Below are positions 1-12,686 of a stretch of DNA of 64,000 bases, piece after piece (the first letter of the stretch is position 1; each line of letters begins with the position of its first letter). The stretch is from Dactylonectria macrodidyma. Taxonomy: Eukaryota; Ascomycota; Sordariomycetes; Hypocreales; Nectriaceae. The notes beneath the pieces were generated by a model. That model worked only from the letters and a program-made list of their open reading frames with translations. It searched no databases and was not told the origin of the DNA. The translations under genes were made by a program, and so were the position numbers. Location: positions 1,550,001-1,614,000 of the forward strand of contig JAGMUV010000008.1 of NCBI GenBank assembly GCA_020744425.1, given 5' to 3'.

Positions 1-649
1 TACTCTTAGCAGCCCGTGGCCCGACTCCCAAGAAACCAGCAACTACCCTATCCCTTCGCAGGGCGGGATCCTATCCGATTCGGTCGTCGTCTGTCGAGGA
101 CCTCACGACCGTTACGATAGGTTGGATAGCTGGTTCGACCTCCCCGTCGTGTCAGTGCCGCCAACTCGCTGGCCAAAGCTCAAAGACAGCGGTCTCAAGT
201 ATTCGTTTGCAGAGGAGCGCGAGATGACGAGAGATAAGCTCCGCGGCGCCCTCCGCATCTGCCTATACAATGGATACGACCGAGTCATCATCGGAGACTT
301 TGGCCTGGGCAACGGATACCGCAACCCGCCGCAGGAGCTGGCCGAACTTTGGCGGGACGTCTTTCTGTTCGACCCGGACCTGCGCGGCCAGTTCGCCTAT
401 GTTGTCTTCGTCTTCGAAGACCCTCTCCAGAGTACGACCCGGCATATCCTAGACGAGATTGCCAAGAAAGAGCACGGCTCCAAGGGGAAATCCCGGGCAG
501 GCTCATCGAGCTCGTCAAGCTCGTCCCGAAGCCACAGCTCCGCCCCGACTGACCGACACATCTTCGAGCATGTCTTCAACCCCGCCGAGGTTGACCGAGT
601 TTTGAGACAGCCTGACCCGCGGTACGGACTCGGCATGATTACAACATGA
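1..649 (+). CDS. Microbial-type PARG catalytic domain protein, 3' part
   Basis: The frame is open from base 2 to the TGA at 647-649, so the gene enters from the left edge and only about 215 C-terminal codons are visible. The visible part resembles the C-terminal half of the TIGR02452/DUF2263 family: a stretch around SDSVVVCRGPHDRYD, a conserved alanine/arginine helix (RDKLRGALRICLYNGYDR), and VIIGDFGLGNGYRNPP followed by ELAELWRDVF. Family members are macrodomain-related, poly(ADP-ribose) glycohydrolase-like proteins. The N-terminal catalytic glycine-rich/glutamate region lies outside the window, so activity cannot be judged. A serine-rich low-complexity insert (about bases 500-540) separates the last conserved block from the tail. 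No intron is needed in the visible part. The family call is by motif resemblance from memory. Confidence 0.7.
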   Translation, partial: TLSSPWPDSQETSNYPIPSQGGILSDSVVVCRGPHDRYDRLDSWFDLPVVSVPPTRWPKLKDSGLKYSFAEEREMTRDKLRGALRICLYNGYDRVIIGDFGLGNGYRNPPQELAELWRDVFLFDPDLRGQFAYVVFVFEDPLQSTTRHILDEIAKKEHGSKGKSRAGSSSSSSSSRSHSSAPTDRHIFEHVFNPAEVDRVLRQPDPRYGLGMITT

Positions 650-940
650 TTCGTGGACTACTCCAGTTTGTACCCGAGTGACCTGGCATGGGCCATGGGC
701 CTCAAGAGGCGAAACTCGGGAATGAGGCCCGGGTGCTGAATTTAGGATCACAAGCAGCATGGGTTTTCAGGCGTCTTGCCAAGTAGAAGCACACCGGCCT
801 GGACGGGATCTTGTGTGACGTTTCCTTTTTCTTGTGTTTTTTCTTTTTTTTGCTGCAGTTGTCCGCATTTGAGCGGTCAACCAACGTTGTTGGGCGCTTA
901 GACGGGACCACATGACGCAAGCTACCGTGCAGCAGGGCAG

Positions 941-990
941 CAGTGCTTCAGTCAGCAGTGCTTCAGTGCTTCAGGGCCTCAAGGCTTCAG
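941..990. repeat. Short direct repeats of CAGTGCTTCAG type
   Basis: CAGTGCTTCAGT occurs at 941-952 and again at 956-967. Further CTTCAG copies follow to about 990. It is a small imperfect tandem repeat with no visible function. Confidence 0.6.
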
Positions 991-1173
991 ACCTCAGGGC
1001 TTTCAAAGGGTGTGAGGGATATGGAACAAGGACAAGGAGCAATTCGGGAGCAAATTCGGGATGATATGATGGCTGGCGTCTTTTTGTTGACTTTTTTCCT
1101 TCTCCGTGTGGGCATCTCCGAAGGTTAATGGGCACTGACCCCCTTCGGCGAGCGCCATTTCTAACCATTAGTT

Positions 1174-1207
1174 CCCTTCTTTTCTTTTCTTTTCTTTTCT
1201 TCTTCTG
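1174..1207. repeat. TTTTC microsatellite
   Basis: Consecutive TTTTC-type units form a pyrimidine tract on the plus strand. This is a simple sequence repeat, and no gene start lies close by. Confidence 0.8.
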
Positions 1208-3215
1208 GTCAACGGTGGGGAGTAAAACTTGAGGGCGTCTTGATCGGTTGACAAAGGATCCTGCGAGGCGGCTGTGCCTCCCACGGAGCCGAGGGTTAGG
1301 GAGTCAGGATTGTTGGGCGTGCGCCTGGGCAGGTGACTGGGCTATGGGCGACTGGGTGTTGGGTGTACTTGTTATTAGCTGATGTGTCTAACGAGTTTGT
1401 CTTGTTACCTCGTGTTGCAACCCTGGTCCCCTCGCCTATTCGTCTGTGGATCTGGGACTCTGATGTGCAGATCGACGGAGTGAAACTCGGCCGAGACTAC
1501 CCTAACAGCGGCCACGGGTTGGCGATGACATGCTCTGACTTGACGTTGACGATGATTGACGGCAGTTGCGGATGGATTTTCCGAGTTGGCCATCATCAAC
1601 ACTCTGAAGTCATCACGAATCACCATATCCAGCTTTTGCAAGCACTCGGTCATGATGCAACGCTCGACCCACTCCAGCCCGTCATTGCGGCCCCCAAATC
1701 TCATCCATAAGCCAAGAAACTGAAAAGCCAGTCTCGGTCACAGCATGTAGAGACGCGGGTATCCCCAGTCCCAGGCTGTTCTAAATCCCCATTCCCCCAT
1801 CTCCAATCCGCGTTGCCAATCGCTCCCGCCCACTGCATCTGCACGCAAGCGCGAATGCAACTTGACCCTCCGCCTTCTCCACCTTGTGCCGCATGTCGCA
1901 GGTGGATATACGCTCTGCCGCTGACCGCCTTGTGAGAATGCCGAACGTCGCTGTATTGAGGCCGGACGTGGCGAGCTGAAGGCGGGGATGAAGGCAGGGT
2001 TGGCGGCGGGGACGATGGCGGAGAGAATGACCGTCTGCATGGTTGAATGCCGGAGGATGCAAGCTGGCAAGCTATCGACCAGTGCGTTCGTACTTGATAA
2101 GTTGAAGCATCATGATATGCCGAATATCCTCGGCGTCGCTCCCTTCGGCATCAGACTCTCCTCACCAAGTCCTCCTTCGTCCTTCCGTCCCTCTCCGAAC
2201 CCATTCATCCACACACCAATGCAAGATAACGCACCCCCCCGGGGAGAGACACGCACCCTCGATCGCAGTAGTGCCTCTCCTTCCTTTTCAACCTCGCGTG
2301 TAACGAAGCCTTTCCATCTGGCCAATCTGGTCCATCAGGCTCCTCTAACTGCAGCTCGCTGGACTAGTGGAAAGGCGCGCGTGTCATGGGCTCGAACGTC
2401 AGAACATGTTGGTATACCGCAGGACATCGGAACCGCGGGCCACTAGAGTGTACTCATCATGACCACGAGGGCGTTCCGGTCCGAGATACTGCATCCGCCG
2501 TAATCAACCGTGCCTCAATACCGTGCCTCACCACAACCGGCCCGTTTCCCAATTCACGGCGTGCGCGACCTTTCTCTCCTCCACCGCTCATCGTTGTCCG
2601 ACAGCGCCCGGCGATCGTCTTTCGTCATGTTGCACAAATCTCGATTGCACCACCCGACCACGGCATTTGAGCACCCTCATCTCGCTGCCAATCGAGCCGG
2701 GAACAAGAACAGGACCCTCATTTAGAAAAAGAAAACACGACAAGTAGTACCTTTGTGCCCTACCCCGAAAAAAACCCCTCATGCTCTCGCTCTTGTCTCG
2801 GATGGATATGCGTCCAGGCGAGGTGCAGGCAGTAGGCGCCGGGAAGACTGACCGCTAGAACAGCGATGCTAGAACTGATGCTAGAAGGTTGTTTTGGATC
2901 TAGGCAAGGTTACGTAAACGAGTGTCAATAGGCGAATAGATGGCCCGAACGACTCGAAAGATAATTTCCATATTCCATAGACGCCACGACGGATTGGCGC
3001 GGATTGGCGCGGATAGGCACAGAAATGAAGGCACGAAGCAGACATCGCAGGGATATGGTTCTTTTGTTCGCGAATAGGTTGGGCTGGCTTTGACCATTTT
3101 GTCGGTGTTGTCTTTCGTACTACCACTATCCGACTCTTCTCCCTCCTCCGTACCCTCAGATTATTGATGATTTTTGTATCAAATGTTGTGTTGCATAGAC
3201 GGGCACAACTTCCGC

Positions 3216-6200
3216 TTACCAGTACGCCGGTCTCAGACCCGCAAAGTTCGACAACGCCGCCGCCGGGTTTTCATCGCTCTCCTTCTTCCGCTGACCGCTC
3301 AACTGGATATGTCGTTAGGATGAGCTGATGGAGTGATGTTGGTGAGAAAATAGGTTCAACTTACCTCGAGCTGGACGCCCTTGTGAATGTGCACAAGCCA
3401 GTCCACATAACTCTGCGCCTCGTTGTTTCGATCCTCAACTAGCATTCTCGCAAAGTCAAATTCGGCGCCATCGATACCCTGGCGGGCGAGCTGGATCGTG
3501 AGGCCCTTGGATCCACGCATCGTCCGGAGAAACTCGATAATGTTGCGGACCTGAGCATTGAGATGAGTTTCGAGCACAGGTAGCGCTGACGTGTAGGCAT
3601 CCAAGCCCTTGAGCGAGTCCTTGTCCGAGCCGAATAGGTCCGAGATGAGATTGGGCGATGTTTGAGAATGGAACCAGAGGAGGCACTGCTGTCCATTGTC
3701 AACCAGATAGACACCGCCAGGCTCAACGCGCGAAAACGACGTGCGAATGGAAGGTGGCATCCTCAGGTGGCCAGTCTCAGCGTCGGCGAAGCCATCCTCG
3801 GGCTGGAGGTTGTGAATGGGAATCATGCGTGGGTACAGATACAAGCTAAGCTCGAGAGCGCCCATTGAGCGCAGCATGCGCATCTCATAGACTCTTCGGT
3901 CAGAGTTCTCAATGCCGCCCTTGAAGGCACGGGATTTGATGAGACCCAGTAGATACATGCAGAATTCCTTGAGTCTTTCGGGCATGACCAGCTGGCCAGG
4001 AGGGTATTGCTGAGCAGAGTGCTTGCGATGACAGGCCAAAATATCAATTGCTTTTTCGCCGAGCCAGTTGCGGATATCCTTGAGGTTGCTCGAGGTCGTT
4101 GCCAACTTCGTGCTTGCCTCCTTGGCTAGCATGCCTAGAACTGCGTCTTGGTCCACAAACTTGAGGCACTCGCGAATGCCCTGCTCGCGGTTGTTCGATT
4201 CCTTTGACGTCTCGGTGACACTAGCAATGACATTGGAGCATCGAACGCGGCGTTGACCGGAAGCCGTTGTGTAGAGGAGGGCGGATTGGAAGTGCGCGTC
4301 TAGTTTGGCATCTAGCTTTCCGTCATAGGAAAAGGACACACCCATTGCCTTGTCGGCATCGATGACTCCAATTTCCAAGTCCGCGCCAAAGGTGTGCTGG
4401 ATAAAATTTCCGTGATAGGCCGAGACTTGAAGCCCGTTGGAGCAACGGACCTTCATTAAGGCCTGGAAACCTGTCTCTCGCGTCACAGCATGTGAGATTT
4501 CCAGAGACAGTTTTCGGCTGTCTCGCGGGGCAATAAAGTTTGGATAGTAAAACGTCTCACCCCCAGTAGTAGCGGAAACATGACCTACACATTATTAGCC
4601 ACAAAACTATGATCAGAGCGTCAAACATACCGATTGTGGCAATATCCAGGTAACCACCAGATGGCGCAGCGAGGAAGAAGTCAGCACCGATACCTGAGGC
4701 TGCCATCTTCTCGGAGACCTTCTTCCAAGCTGGATGCTCGGTGGTGTAGAGCTTCTTGTCAATTTCACCTCCGGGGTGGTTTCCATCGTCACGCATAAAC
4801 AGCCGTCCAGGACCCCAGGTTGGGAGCGCCGAGCATGAAGCAACTACCTTGCCTCCCGTGGGCTCGAGTGCAGCAAGCGCCGAGTTAAGGGCTGCAAGCA
4901 GAGCGGGCTCAGGGTTCTTGATGACCGAAAACATGTCGGGTAGTCGTGTGAGGAGAGACGTGATGACCTCCTTGGACTCGTACGGGTCGACAAAGAGGCC
5001 CTCGCTCAGGGGCACGAATGGGTCTTCTAAGTCGGGCATGATCATCATCTGAGCTTGATCAAGAGCGGGCTGGTTGCGGTTAGAAATTTGATTCGTTAAA
5101 TGACTGACAAAACTTACATTGACGTTGTAAAAGTGAATGTCCTTGTCATATGTGACAAAGCCGACCTTGGCACCCTCTGGTATCCTTCGCTTCGGCTCTC
5201 CGTTCTCATCCTTTTCGTGATCCTCGCCTCCGTATAGAGCGACCAGGATACCTTCGCAAAAAGCCTCGACGAAGCCCTTGTTGTAGGACTCCTGAGTGAC
5301 ATCAATCAGAAACAACCATCGCAAGCCAACGGGCTCTCTGGTCCAGTACTCCTTGGGTACTACAAATTCTACGGTACCACGGTGGAGCTCGGGTCGCGAA
5401 TCCCGGTCAACTCGAACGCCTTGGGGTGAGGTGGCGCAAAAGTATTCGGGGGCGGTGTCGTTGGGGTATGAGCAAAGATTGCAGACAAACTTGTTGCCGC
5501 CGGATCGGAACATCATGAAAGGGTTCATGTAAGCCCGGCATCGCCTGCATCGTGGTGGACCAGCATCTCCAAAGTCGAGGACCGGAATCTCAGCCTCTCC
5601 CGGCTGGAGAGGAGCCAGAGGTTGCAACAGCATTCCCAAGGAGAGGCCGGTGGCAGTGAGGGCATCGGTCGTGGAGGGAATATTGTTGAAGGTGAGACGA
5701 GTGTATTTCGGAGACGAGTTGCCCTGGTCAAAGGCTACGTATGAGACAGTTGCAGGCGGAGGGACGTGTCGCTCAAACGTAGGATAGACATTCTTGAGAT
5801 AATGTTGCTGGATGACGTCTCGCGATGTTGGCACACTGGGCAGATCCTCTGGAGAGGCAGTAGATCCGCCAGATGCGACGTTGGCGGCATGGCTGATCCC
5901 GCCCTGGTCTACAGATGGTCCAGGGCCGTAGGCAGAAGTTGGCGCTGAGAATTGGCTCGCGTTGACCATCTGGGGGGTGCCCTGGGGAGTGGCCTGTGGG
6001 CTGCCGAATTGACCGCCAAAGCTTGGGGCTCCGACTGTATTATTGAGGAACTGGCTCGCAGGAGTTCCCGGGGGAGGCATGCCATTGAAGGCTTGCGAGG
6101 AGCCCGTGGGCTCGACGGTGTGGTAGGCATGGCGGTCCTTCTTCTTTCTCCTCGCAGTGCCATGCCCGTCTCCCAAGTTCATTCCTCCGAGTTGCGCGGC

Positions 6201-6494
6201 CAGCGAAGCATCTGCGGAGGGAGGAGCCTGACCGGCCTGATAACCTTGCTCTTGAGGAGGAGCATATCCATAGCCAGGTGCTGGAGCTGGAGACCCGGTC
6301 ATGGGAGGAGGAGCGTGATGGCCACCGAGATATTGGGGCCCGCCATAACCCGGAGCTGGAGGAGCTTGTTGCTGGTACGGGTTTGGTGCTACGGGATGAT
6401 GGAATTGCTGTGGCGCCGGCTGAGGGGATCGATTCGAATCGTTGGGGTCAACTTCGCCCTGGCCGAGAGCGTGATACTGGGCATAATCGGCCAT
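3216..6494 (-). CDS. SEC24: Sec24, COPII coat cargo-binding subunit
   Basis: Sec24 pairs with Sec23 on the ER membrane and selects cargo for COPII vesicles. Exons on the minus strand are 6494-5118, 5069-4631, 4584-3365 and 3302-3216, giving 1,040 residues, a normal length. The start is placed at the ATG at 6494 (MADYAQYHALGQGE), the usual N-terminus of filamentous fungal Sec24; the frame stays open upstream but that part is not Sec24-like. Residues 1 to about 230 are Pro/Gln/Gly-rich and disordered. A zinc ribbon is visible with Cys316, Cys319, Cys338 and Cys341, followed by the trunk (LRWLFLIDVTQESYNKG), the beta-sandwich/helical region and a gelsolin-like C-terminal part ending RPAYW. All three introns have GT-AG borders (62, 46 and 48 nt). 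The 48-nt intron (5070-5117) is stop-free and frame-preserving. Confidence 0.96.
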
Positions 6495-8525
6495 GGTGAA
6501 GATGGAGCTGCCAGGAGGATGAGGATCGCAGGTGTCTATCGGACGAGCATGCGCCGGGTTAAGGAGTACGTGGGGCAAGTCAAGCCTGGTGGTCGGTCTT
6601 CGGGTAGGTCGGTGGCTGGCGAGAGGGAGGGACAGCAAGGAGACGCTGAAAGACAAAATTCGAGAGGCTCAGACACTAGGAAAGGCGGACATGATCTCGT
6701 AAATACTGCGTCGGTGAATCGTTCGGAGACGGCCTGCAGTTCCTGGTGATTCGATAACCGGAAATACTTGGTACCCTCTCTCCTGCCTCGCTGGCCTTTT
6801 CGTCGTGGTGGCTTCCACTTTTTGGGATCGATCGTGCCCGTTTCCGCCTTACTCTGATTGGCAAGGTTCGGCGTGTCAGGATAAGCCTAGCACTGTGGTG
6901 TGGACTGTGTCCTATCGGTGGGATCATGTGATTCCACTGTGTCAGTGAGGGGCGGTTCCTGCGCCTGAGCATGCAAAGAACGGGATGCCGCCCATTTGGC
7001 TCAACCTGATTCACCAGATGGTGAACTTATTAGATAGTTGAAGAGGGGCCATTTACTCATGGTGGTTCTAGGCACGAAATGCATGCTGTCGATTGACGCG
7101 ACATGTTCCTGGTCAAGCGCGTGCCTCCACAGGACAACAGGGTCATCTCAAACGCCAACACGTGTTAAGTCATGGAAGGATAGGCGCCTGTAGAGACCGT
7201 ACTATCCTAATAAAGGCCCAGTAAAGACAGCACATGCGTATCAGTGTGGATCTCGGCTAAAAAGTGCACGCTTGAAGATCTCATGGTAGCACTACCGTAG
7301 GTAGGTAGGCTATCTACACTCGCTCGCTTGTAACGGCCGAAGAGACGATCATGTGTATCTGTAAGTCGCATTGTGAAGAAGCCGAGGAGCTAACGATAGA
7401 AATTCAAGGACCGAAGAAACCGGCGTTTATAAGCGCTTACCTCCAGCGACCCATTGATCTAGGTTATGGATGAGGCCTTCACGATGCCTAGAGGCACGCC
7501 GTTACTGAGGGAGTAAGTAGGAACAATAGCTCCGTGCCTCATTGAATGCTTATAGACACCTGGAAGCCTCGACCATCGTTTACGCATCCTTGAACAATAA
7601 TGATTGCTCTGGTGGCTGGTCTGGGCCTAGTTGAGCAGCTGGCTCAACAGGCTGACGGACACTGAGGCTGACGCGCGGCTGTCTGTGGCAATTCTCTAAC
7701 ACCGAGCATGTAGGCAGTAATATAGTTGTCCAGCGTAAGAAAAAGGCCAGATGACGAAAGAAAGTTCACTTGAGTTACACCAGTGGCAGGTGATTTGAGG
7801 TGTGGGGGAAAATCTTGGTGGCGGGAAGTGGCCGTCTTTGGTCCCATGACGCCCGTCCGACCGTGTAAGTCTTGACCTGGCATCAACGCGCTCCCTACCC
7901 ATCGACAAATGCTTGAGCGTCCATTTAAAATTGCAAAAGTGTCCCGGAGATGCATGCACACATTCCCAGAATGATAAAATGAGTAAATAAGGAGAATCGT
8001 GCTGTGAATGGAGGGTGGTTGTTGGGAGTGCTCGAGAGTGTGGATAGCTTCAGATGCGACGCGGAACGCGGCGATCCGACGTGGAAGTGACTTTGGCCTC
8101 TTTGGGCGATTTCACAGCTGAAACAAATCGGAGCAACACCAAAACACATTCAAAGACGATGCTGATACCGTCCGATCCATCGACGAGCAGCACGAGGAGT
8201 CAGGAGGAGCTGGCGGTGCGGCAATCTCGAATGCGACAATGGGCAACGGTATCGTTGATGCGCCATCTAGACTGCACCACGGTGAGGATGCCTCGTCAGC
8301 AAGAGCCAACAACTCGGCGAATCTAGGCGCGGTGACCTAGCGCAAAATCCTGGAGCGAATTCCAAAGGGCACTCGGAAAATGGCGCATGAAAATCGTAAA
8401 GGAGGGTCAGTCGAGAAGCGCGAGAATCGAGGGAAACGAACACTCGGGGGGACGACGTCCTCGCCCATTCTGCCAGACCAAGATCACAGACTGGTACACC
8501 TCACCCGAGGTGATGTCGGGGCTGG

Positions 8526-8541
8526 CCAATCAGAAAATTGG
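8526..8541. promoter_or_regulatory. Inverted CCAAT/ATTGG pair upstream of histone H1
   Basis: CCAAT at 8526-8530 and ATTGG at 8537-8541 form an inverted pair spaced by six bases. CCAAT boxes bind the NF-Y/Hap complex and are common in histone promoters. The pair lies about 600 bp from the H1 ATG, so a role is only possible. Confidence 0.25.
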
Positions 8542-8961
8542 TCACGCCGCATGTATTATTTTGGCATTTTCGGCGCCCCATTTTACTTGGGCCATATCGC
8601 GGTCGGGGTCTACTTGGCATCTCAAGGCCTGTTGTGGCTGAAGCTGATTAGTGGGGGCTCCATTTTAGTGCGGGCGGATGCTTGGTTGGTGCTAGTGCTT
8701 GTTGTGCAGGTGAGTTATGCAGTGATGGAGGGGCTCTGGCCATGATGGTAGAGCATAATCGACCCTAGCTAGCCCCTCTCGGACTGTGCACGCGGATGTG
8801 CACGTCTTTACAGGGATGAGTCGAGTCCATGGTGTGGCGCTTTTGCTGTGCCCCTCCCGGGGGCAGGTGGCACTTGCAGGTGGTGAGGTGGGAGGAGCGA
8901 AGAGCCTGAGCGAGCCGGGTGCCAGAGCAAGAGCTACTGATTGCGGTCCTGCCCCCGCCCG

Positions 8962-8970
8962 ATATATAAA
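8962..8970 (+). promoter_or_regulatory. TATA box of the histone H1 gene
   Basis: ATATATAAA sits about 175 bp upstream of the H1 start codon and is followed by a pyrimidine-rich leader with CT-rich tracts, as is usual for strongly expressed fungal genes. The distance fits a leader of about 140 nt. Confidence 0.6.
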
Positions 8971-9144
8971 CATGCCCCATCCCCTCCACGCGCCCGACGA
9001 GGTCAACCTGTTCGTCTCTGCTAGCCATTTGATTCAACGTCTCTCAAACTCTCACCAACTTTCGTCTCCGTCGCCTACAGCTCGGTCATCATCCAGAAAC
9101 GACACATTTTCTTCCAATCCTCCAACCCACTTACACACATCGAA

Positions 9145-10164
9145 ATGGCTCCCACCAAGGCTGCTTCCACTTCCAAGAAGTCTGGCCATGCCAGCTACCA
9201 GGTAAGCCCAGTTGCAATCAGGGACGCGGTCTTTTATAAGGACAGGTGGCTAACATTTTTCTAGGACATGATCACTGATGCTATTGTCAACGTATGTTAT
9301 TTCCTCGCTTTTGTTATCCCTTCGTCGCGTCTCCCCCATCGCAGCGCGCCTTCCTGCACCTCCCGGTCGCGGATTGAGGCCATCGCCATGAGCGCCCGCC
9401 CGCCCGTGTCAAGTCGCATGCCGATTTTGCTCTCGTCCCCATGACCATTTTTACTGACGCGCTTTCACCGCAACAGCTCAAGGATCGCAATGGCTCCAGG
9501 TAAGCTTCATTCATCGCGCCACGCAATCATGTCGGCGTGCATCTCATCTCATCGCGTCTCAGTTGCTAACCCTCTCACAGCCGTCAGTCTCTGAAGAAGT
9601 ATGTCAAGGCCAACAACACTCTCAATGTCACGGACAACATGTTCGACTCGCTCTTCAACAAGGCTCTGAAGGCGGGTGTTGAGAAGGGTGCCTTCGAGCA
9701 GCCCAAGGGTCCCTCTGGTGGCACCAAGCTGGCCAAGAAGAAGCCTGAGCCCAAGAAGGAGAAGAAGCCTGTCGCTAAGAAGGAGGCTGCTCCCAAGGAG
9801 AAGAAGGCTGCTGCTCCTAAGAAGGCCGCCGCCCCTAAGAAGGCCGCAGCCGAGAAGAAGGCTCCCGCTGAGAAGAAGGCTCCCGCCAAGAAGGCCGCCG
9901 CCGCCGCCAAGCCTGCTACTGAGAAGAAGGCTCCTGCTAAGAAGGCTGCCGCTCCCAAGAAGGTACGAGAAGGCGAACCCTCATCAACGCGATACGCACT
10001 GACATGATGACCAGACCGAGAAGGCCGACAAGACTGAGACCGCTCTGACCAAGACCAAGACTGGCCGTGTCACCAAGGCTGCTGCCAAGCCCGCACCCGC
10101 CAAGAAGGCCGCCGCGCCCAAGAAGGCGGCTGCACCAAAGAAGGCTGCTGCTACCAAGGCATGA
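9145..10164 (+). CDS. HHO1: Linker histone H1
   Basis: H1 binds linker DNA at the nucleosome entry/exit site. Exons are 9145-9201, 9265-9291, 9477-9499, 9581-9962 and 10015-10164, giving 212 residues. All introns are GT-AG. Two internal exons are tiny (27 and 23 nt), so the globular domain cannot be seen without splicing. After splicing, residues 15 to about 85 give the winged-helix H15 domain (SYQDMITDAIVNLKDRNGSS, then RQSLKKYVKANN and a terminal GTKLAKK). The tail is a Lys/Ala/Pro-rich repeat of the PKKAAA / EKKAPA type, typical of H1 C-termini. A TATA box and a pyrimidine-rich leader lie upstream. The start is supported by the conserved MAPTKAA N-terminus. Confidence 0.96.
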
Positions 10165-12686
10165 GGCAACTCATCTTGACATGTGGAACCTTAATGATAA
10201 TGGCGTTACGGGATTTGTTCATGGGCAGGACAATGAGATCAGGGTTACTGGATTTTTGCAGTTTTTGAACGGGAGCGCGGGAATGTTGTTTGTGTTTTGA
10301 TTGCGCGCGCACAGGGATACGGCGCCGTCGTATCTGTAGGTTTTTTTCCAACCCTATGGGCGTCTCCTTGAGACTGGAGACGGCTGCGCGCCAGAGAAGG
10401 GCAGTGCTTTCAGTAATGTCCTCTGTACTATATCATATATGGCATGACGATTTTTACACGGTGAACGGGATGGGAGAGCCCTGTGATGACGGACGCGCCT
10501 TTTTCTGGGAGGGTTTCAGTTGCAACGTACGGTGCGCGCGTGTTGGGATGCGATGGGAGTGGGTGGGGATTATACCACAGTCGTTTTCTATCCAGTTCGA
10601 TTTTTAATGAGATGTCAAGTCTCCTCAACTTTTTCTATTGACCATTGGGCACGATTGTGATTGAATGTGTGTGTTTGCCTAACGCGGTTCTTTAGGGTTT
10701 TGTTTACACGACTCGGCAAGGCGTGTCTTGCCTGGCCATGGGCCTCGCGTGGGTCCGATGTTCTCACCTTGAGGTCTAGCCCTCATGAGTATGATTTAGA
10801 TATGTTCTAGTGCCTTGTGGGAAATGAATCTACCAAGGTCGGAGCCCGCGACAGATAGAAAGTGATGTTGTGAGGAAAGGGGATGTGCATTGAGACGCGG
10901 TTATCTTGTCCATCGCGTTGGTCATGCAGTTTGTGTTGGAGCGCGGTGCTCTTCCAGCCATCCTTGCGTGTAAGTGGGTTTGTATACTAGGGAGTTGGGT
11001 GTCTTTAAAACACCAGTGATGGTTCAGAGACTGCAGGGCCTAGTTGGAACAAAGAAGTGACAAACTTGCCTGTAATCTATGGCGTTTGAGTGTCTTTGAA
11101 TACTTGCTGCCTCGAACTGGCGGATTGTTGGAGGGGCCTCGTGGCTCACTGAGTTGATGGGCATTGAAAGACTGTTGGCTTGTGGGGCCAGTTCCCTCGA
11201 GTCCTTCGATTCCTTGAGAGCTATTTTCCTCGCTAGCTACATGTGGAATGCGAAATACCAACACCCTAGGCGTGAGGATAGAATTCAATCGCAACTGGTT
11301 GGGCCACATGCGTGATGATGAGAGAGAGCATCAACCTGTCGGAAGACGAGGAATCTTCGAATCAACGATGCAACCCAACATTGTTCGCATTGGAATGCAG
11401 CAAGACGGAGATTTATTCAGCCAAAGATGTAGCCTTTCGTTTTATTCTCCGTAAAGAGCAGCGAGGGGTATCAACTATCAACTATCGACAATCTCATCCG
11501 TCCGAATACGAAGGCTGACTGTGCAACGCGCAATGGAGCGGGGTTGTGATGGCTTGCTGGCGCGGGAGCACTGGTTGTGATGGTGGGTGGCGGGTGGTGA
11601 AAGTGGTGAGGTGGTGAGACATGAGATGCGTTAAGACGCTCGTCACAGGCTCACGTGCTCCCGTCATTTCTCAGTTGACCATTCAAGGTTGATTGTATTT
11701 TTCCTCCGGTCCTAGCCTGGGTTTTTAGGCTCATGCCATGCCAGGTATCTCGCATGCCTGACGGGAAGGATAGGTAGTGTACCTGCCGCCGAACGCACAG
11801 GGCGAGCAAGGTGCAAAGCTGTACGTACCTAGGTAAGGTAGAAGGATGGAAGGAAGTGGGGAGAAGTACGTACCTGCCTCGGAGGGAACAACGTCAGCGC
11901 CCCTCCTAACCCCGACCTAGGACCTGCTAAGGAGCTCCCACTTGGCCCGTGCGCCTTCATGCCGCTGCCCTCCGCGCTGTTCTGCTCCTTCATCGGTGAA
12001 GACGTCGTTCCACGCCCCCCTTGACGGTGACCCGATAAAGCGAATGTGTTTAGGAGCCAAGCCTGTTCAAACCCGTCCAGGCATTCCGTGCGTCAGTGTA
12101 AGTTCGACGCGTATCACGGATTCCCAAGTCTTCAAGCTGTCAACCAACAGCTTGCAGCGCCTGTTCCCCAGTCTCTCTGTCCCCGCGAGAAACGACCGAT
12201 ACTTCCGGCGCTGACATCAGAGTGGTGCCTTTGGGGACCGGAGCTTGTGCCTCGTTTCGTACCTGTGCCTGGTTTCTCGCGCGCGCGCAGATCCCCTGTT
12301 GTCGCGTCTCGGTCTTGTTTCTTCTCGTCTCTGCTCATCGTTTGATTATTTTGCTGTAGCCTGGAACCAGGCTGAGCTCTTCCTCCTATTGCTACCGCAA
12401 CTCGCGAGTGAGTCGGAGCATACGCAAGCGCTGCGCATTTCGGTGCCTCGCTTTCCATCTCGTTCTCACACCCACCCCTCTTACCCCGGTTGACGACGAC
12501 TCCGACAACCCCGACTCCAAAGCTCTTCCACCGGCGCTGCCGAAGATGGCGGGCTGGTTTTGTTCGCATGCGCCTTGACCTGCCACTGCATCCAGAGTCC
12601 CATTCAACTCCTCCCTTTACAAGTCACACAAGCCACGACCAGCTCCGACGGACCCAGCAGAATAAAGGAGACCGCTGCGGCTCATC
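10165..12686. other. Intergenic region, 2.5 kb, no gene seen
   Basis: This holds the H1 3' region and the long 5' region of the proline-rich gene. It contains scattered GTACCTAGGTA-type short motifs near 11820-11875 and a CT-rich segment before 12687. Small open frames here have no recognisable features. Confidence 0.5.

Larger units (their letters stand above)
650..3215. other. Intergenic region, 2.6 kb, no convincing gene
   Basis: This is the shared 3' space between the PARG-like gene (+) and SEC24 (-). It holds a short tandem repeat near 941-990, a TTTTC microsatellite near 1174-1207, and a weak coding-like stretch on the minus strand at about 1405-1720 (see findings). Other open frames here lack family signatures and overlap each other on both strands. 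Confidence 0.5.
6495..9144. other. Divergent promoter region between SEC24 and histone H1
   Basis: This 2.65 kb space carries the 5' regions of SEC24 (-) and the H1 gene (+). Near the H1 side there is a TATA box (8962-8970) and an inverted CCAAT pair (8526-8541). Open frames at 7644-7961, 8054-8326 and 8380-8745 have no family signature and are not called as genes. Confidence 0.5.
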
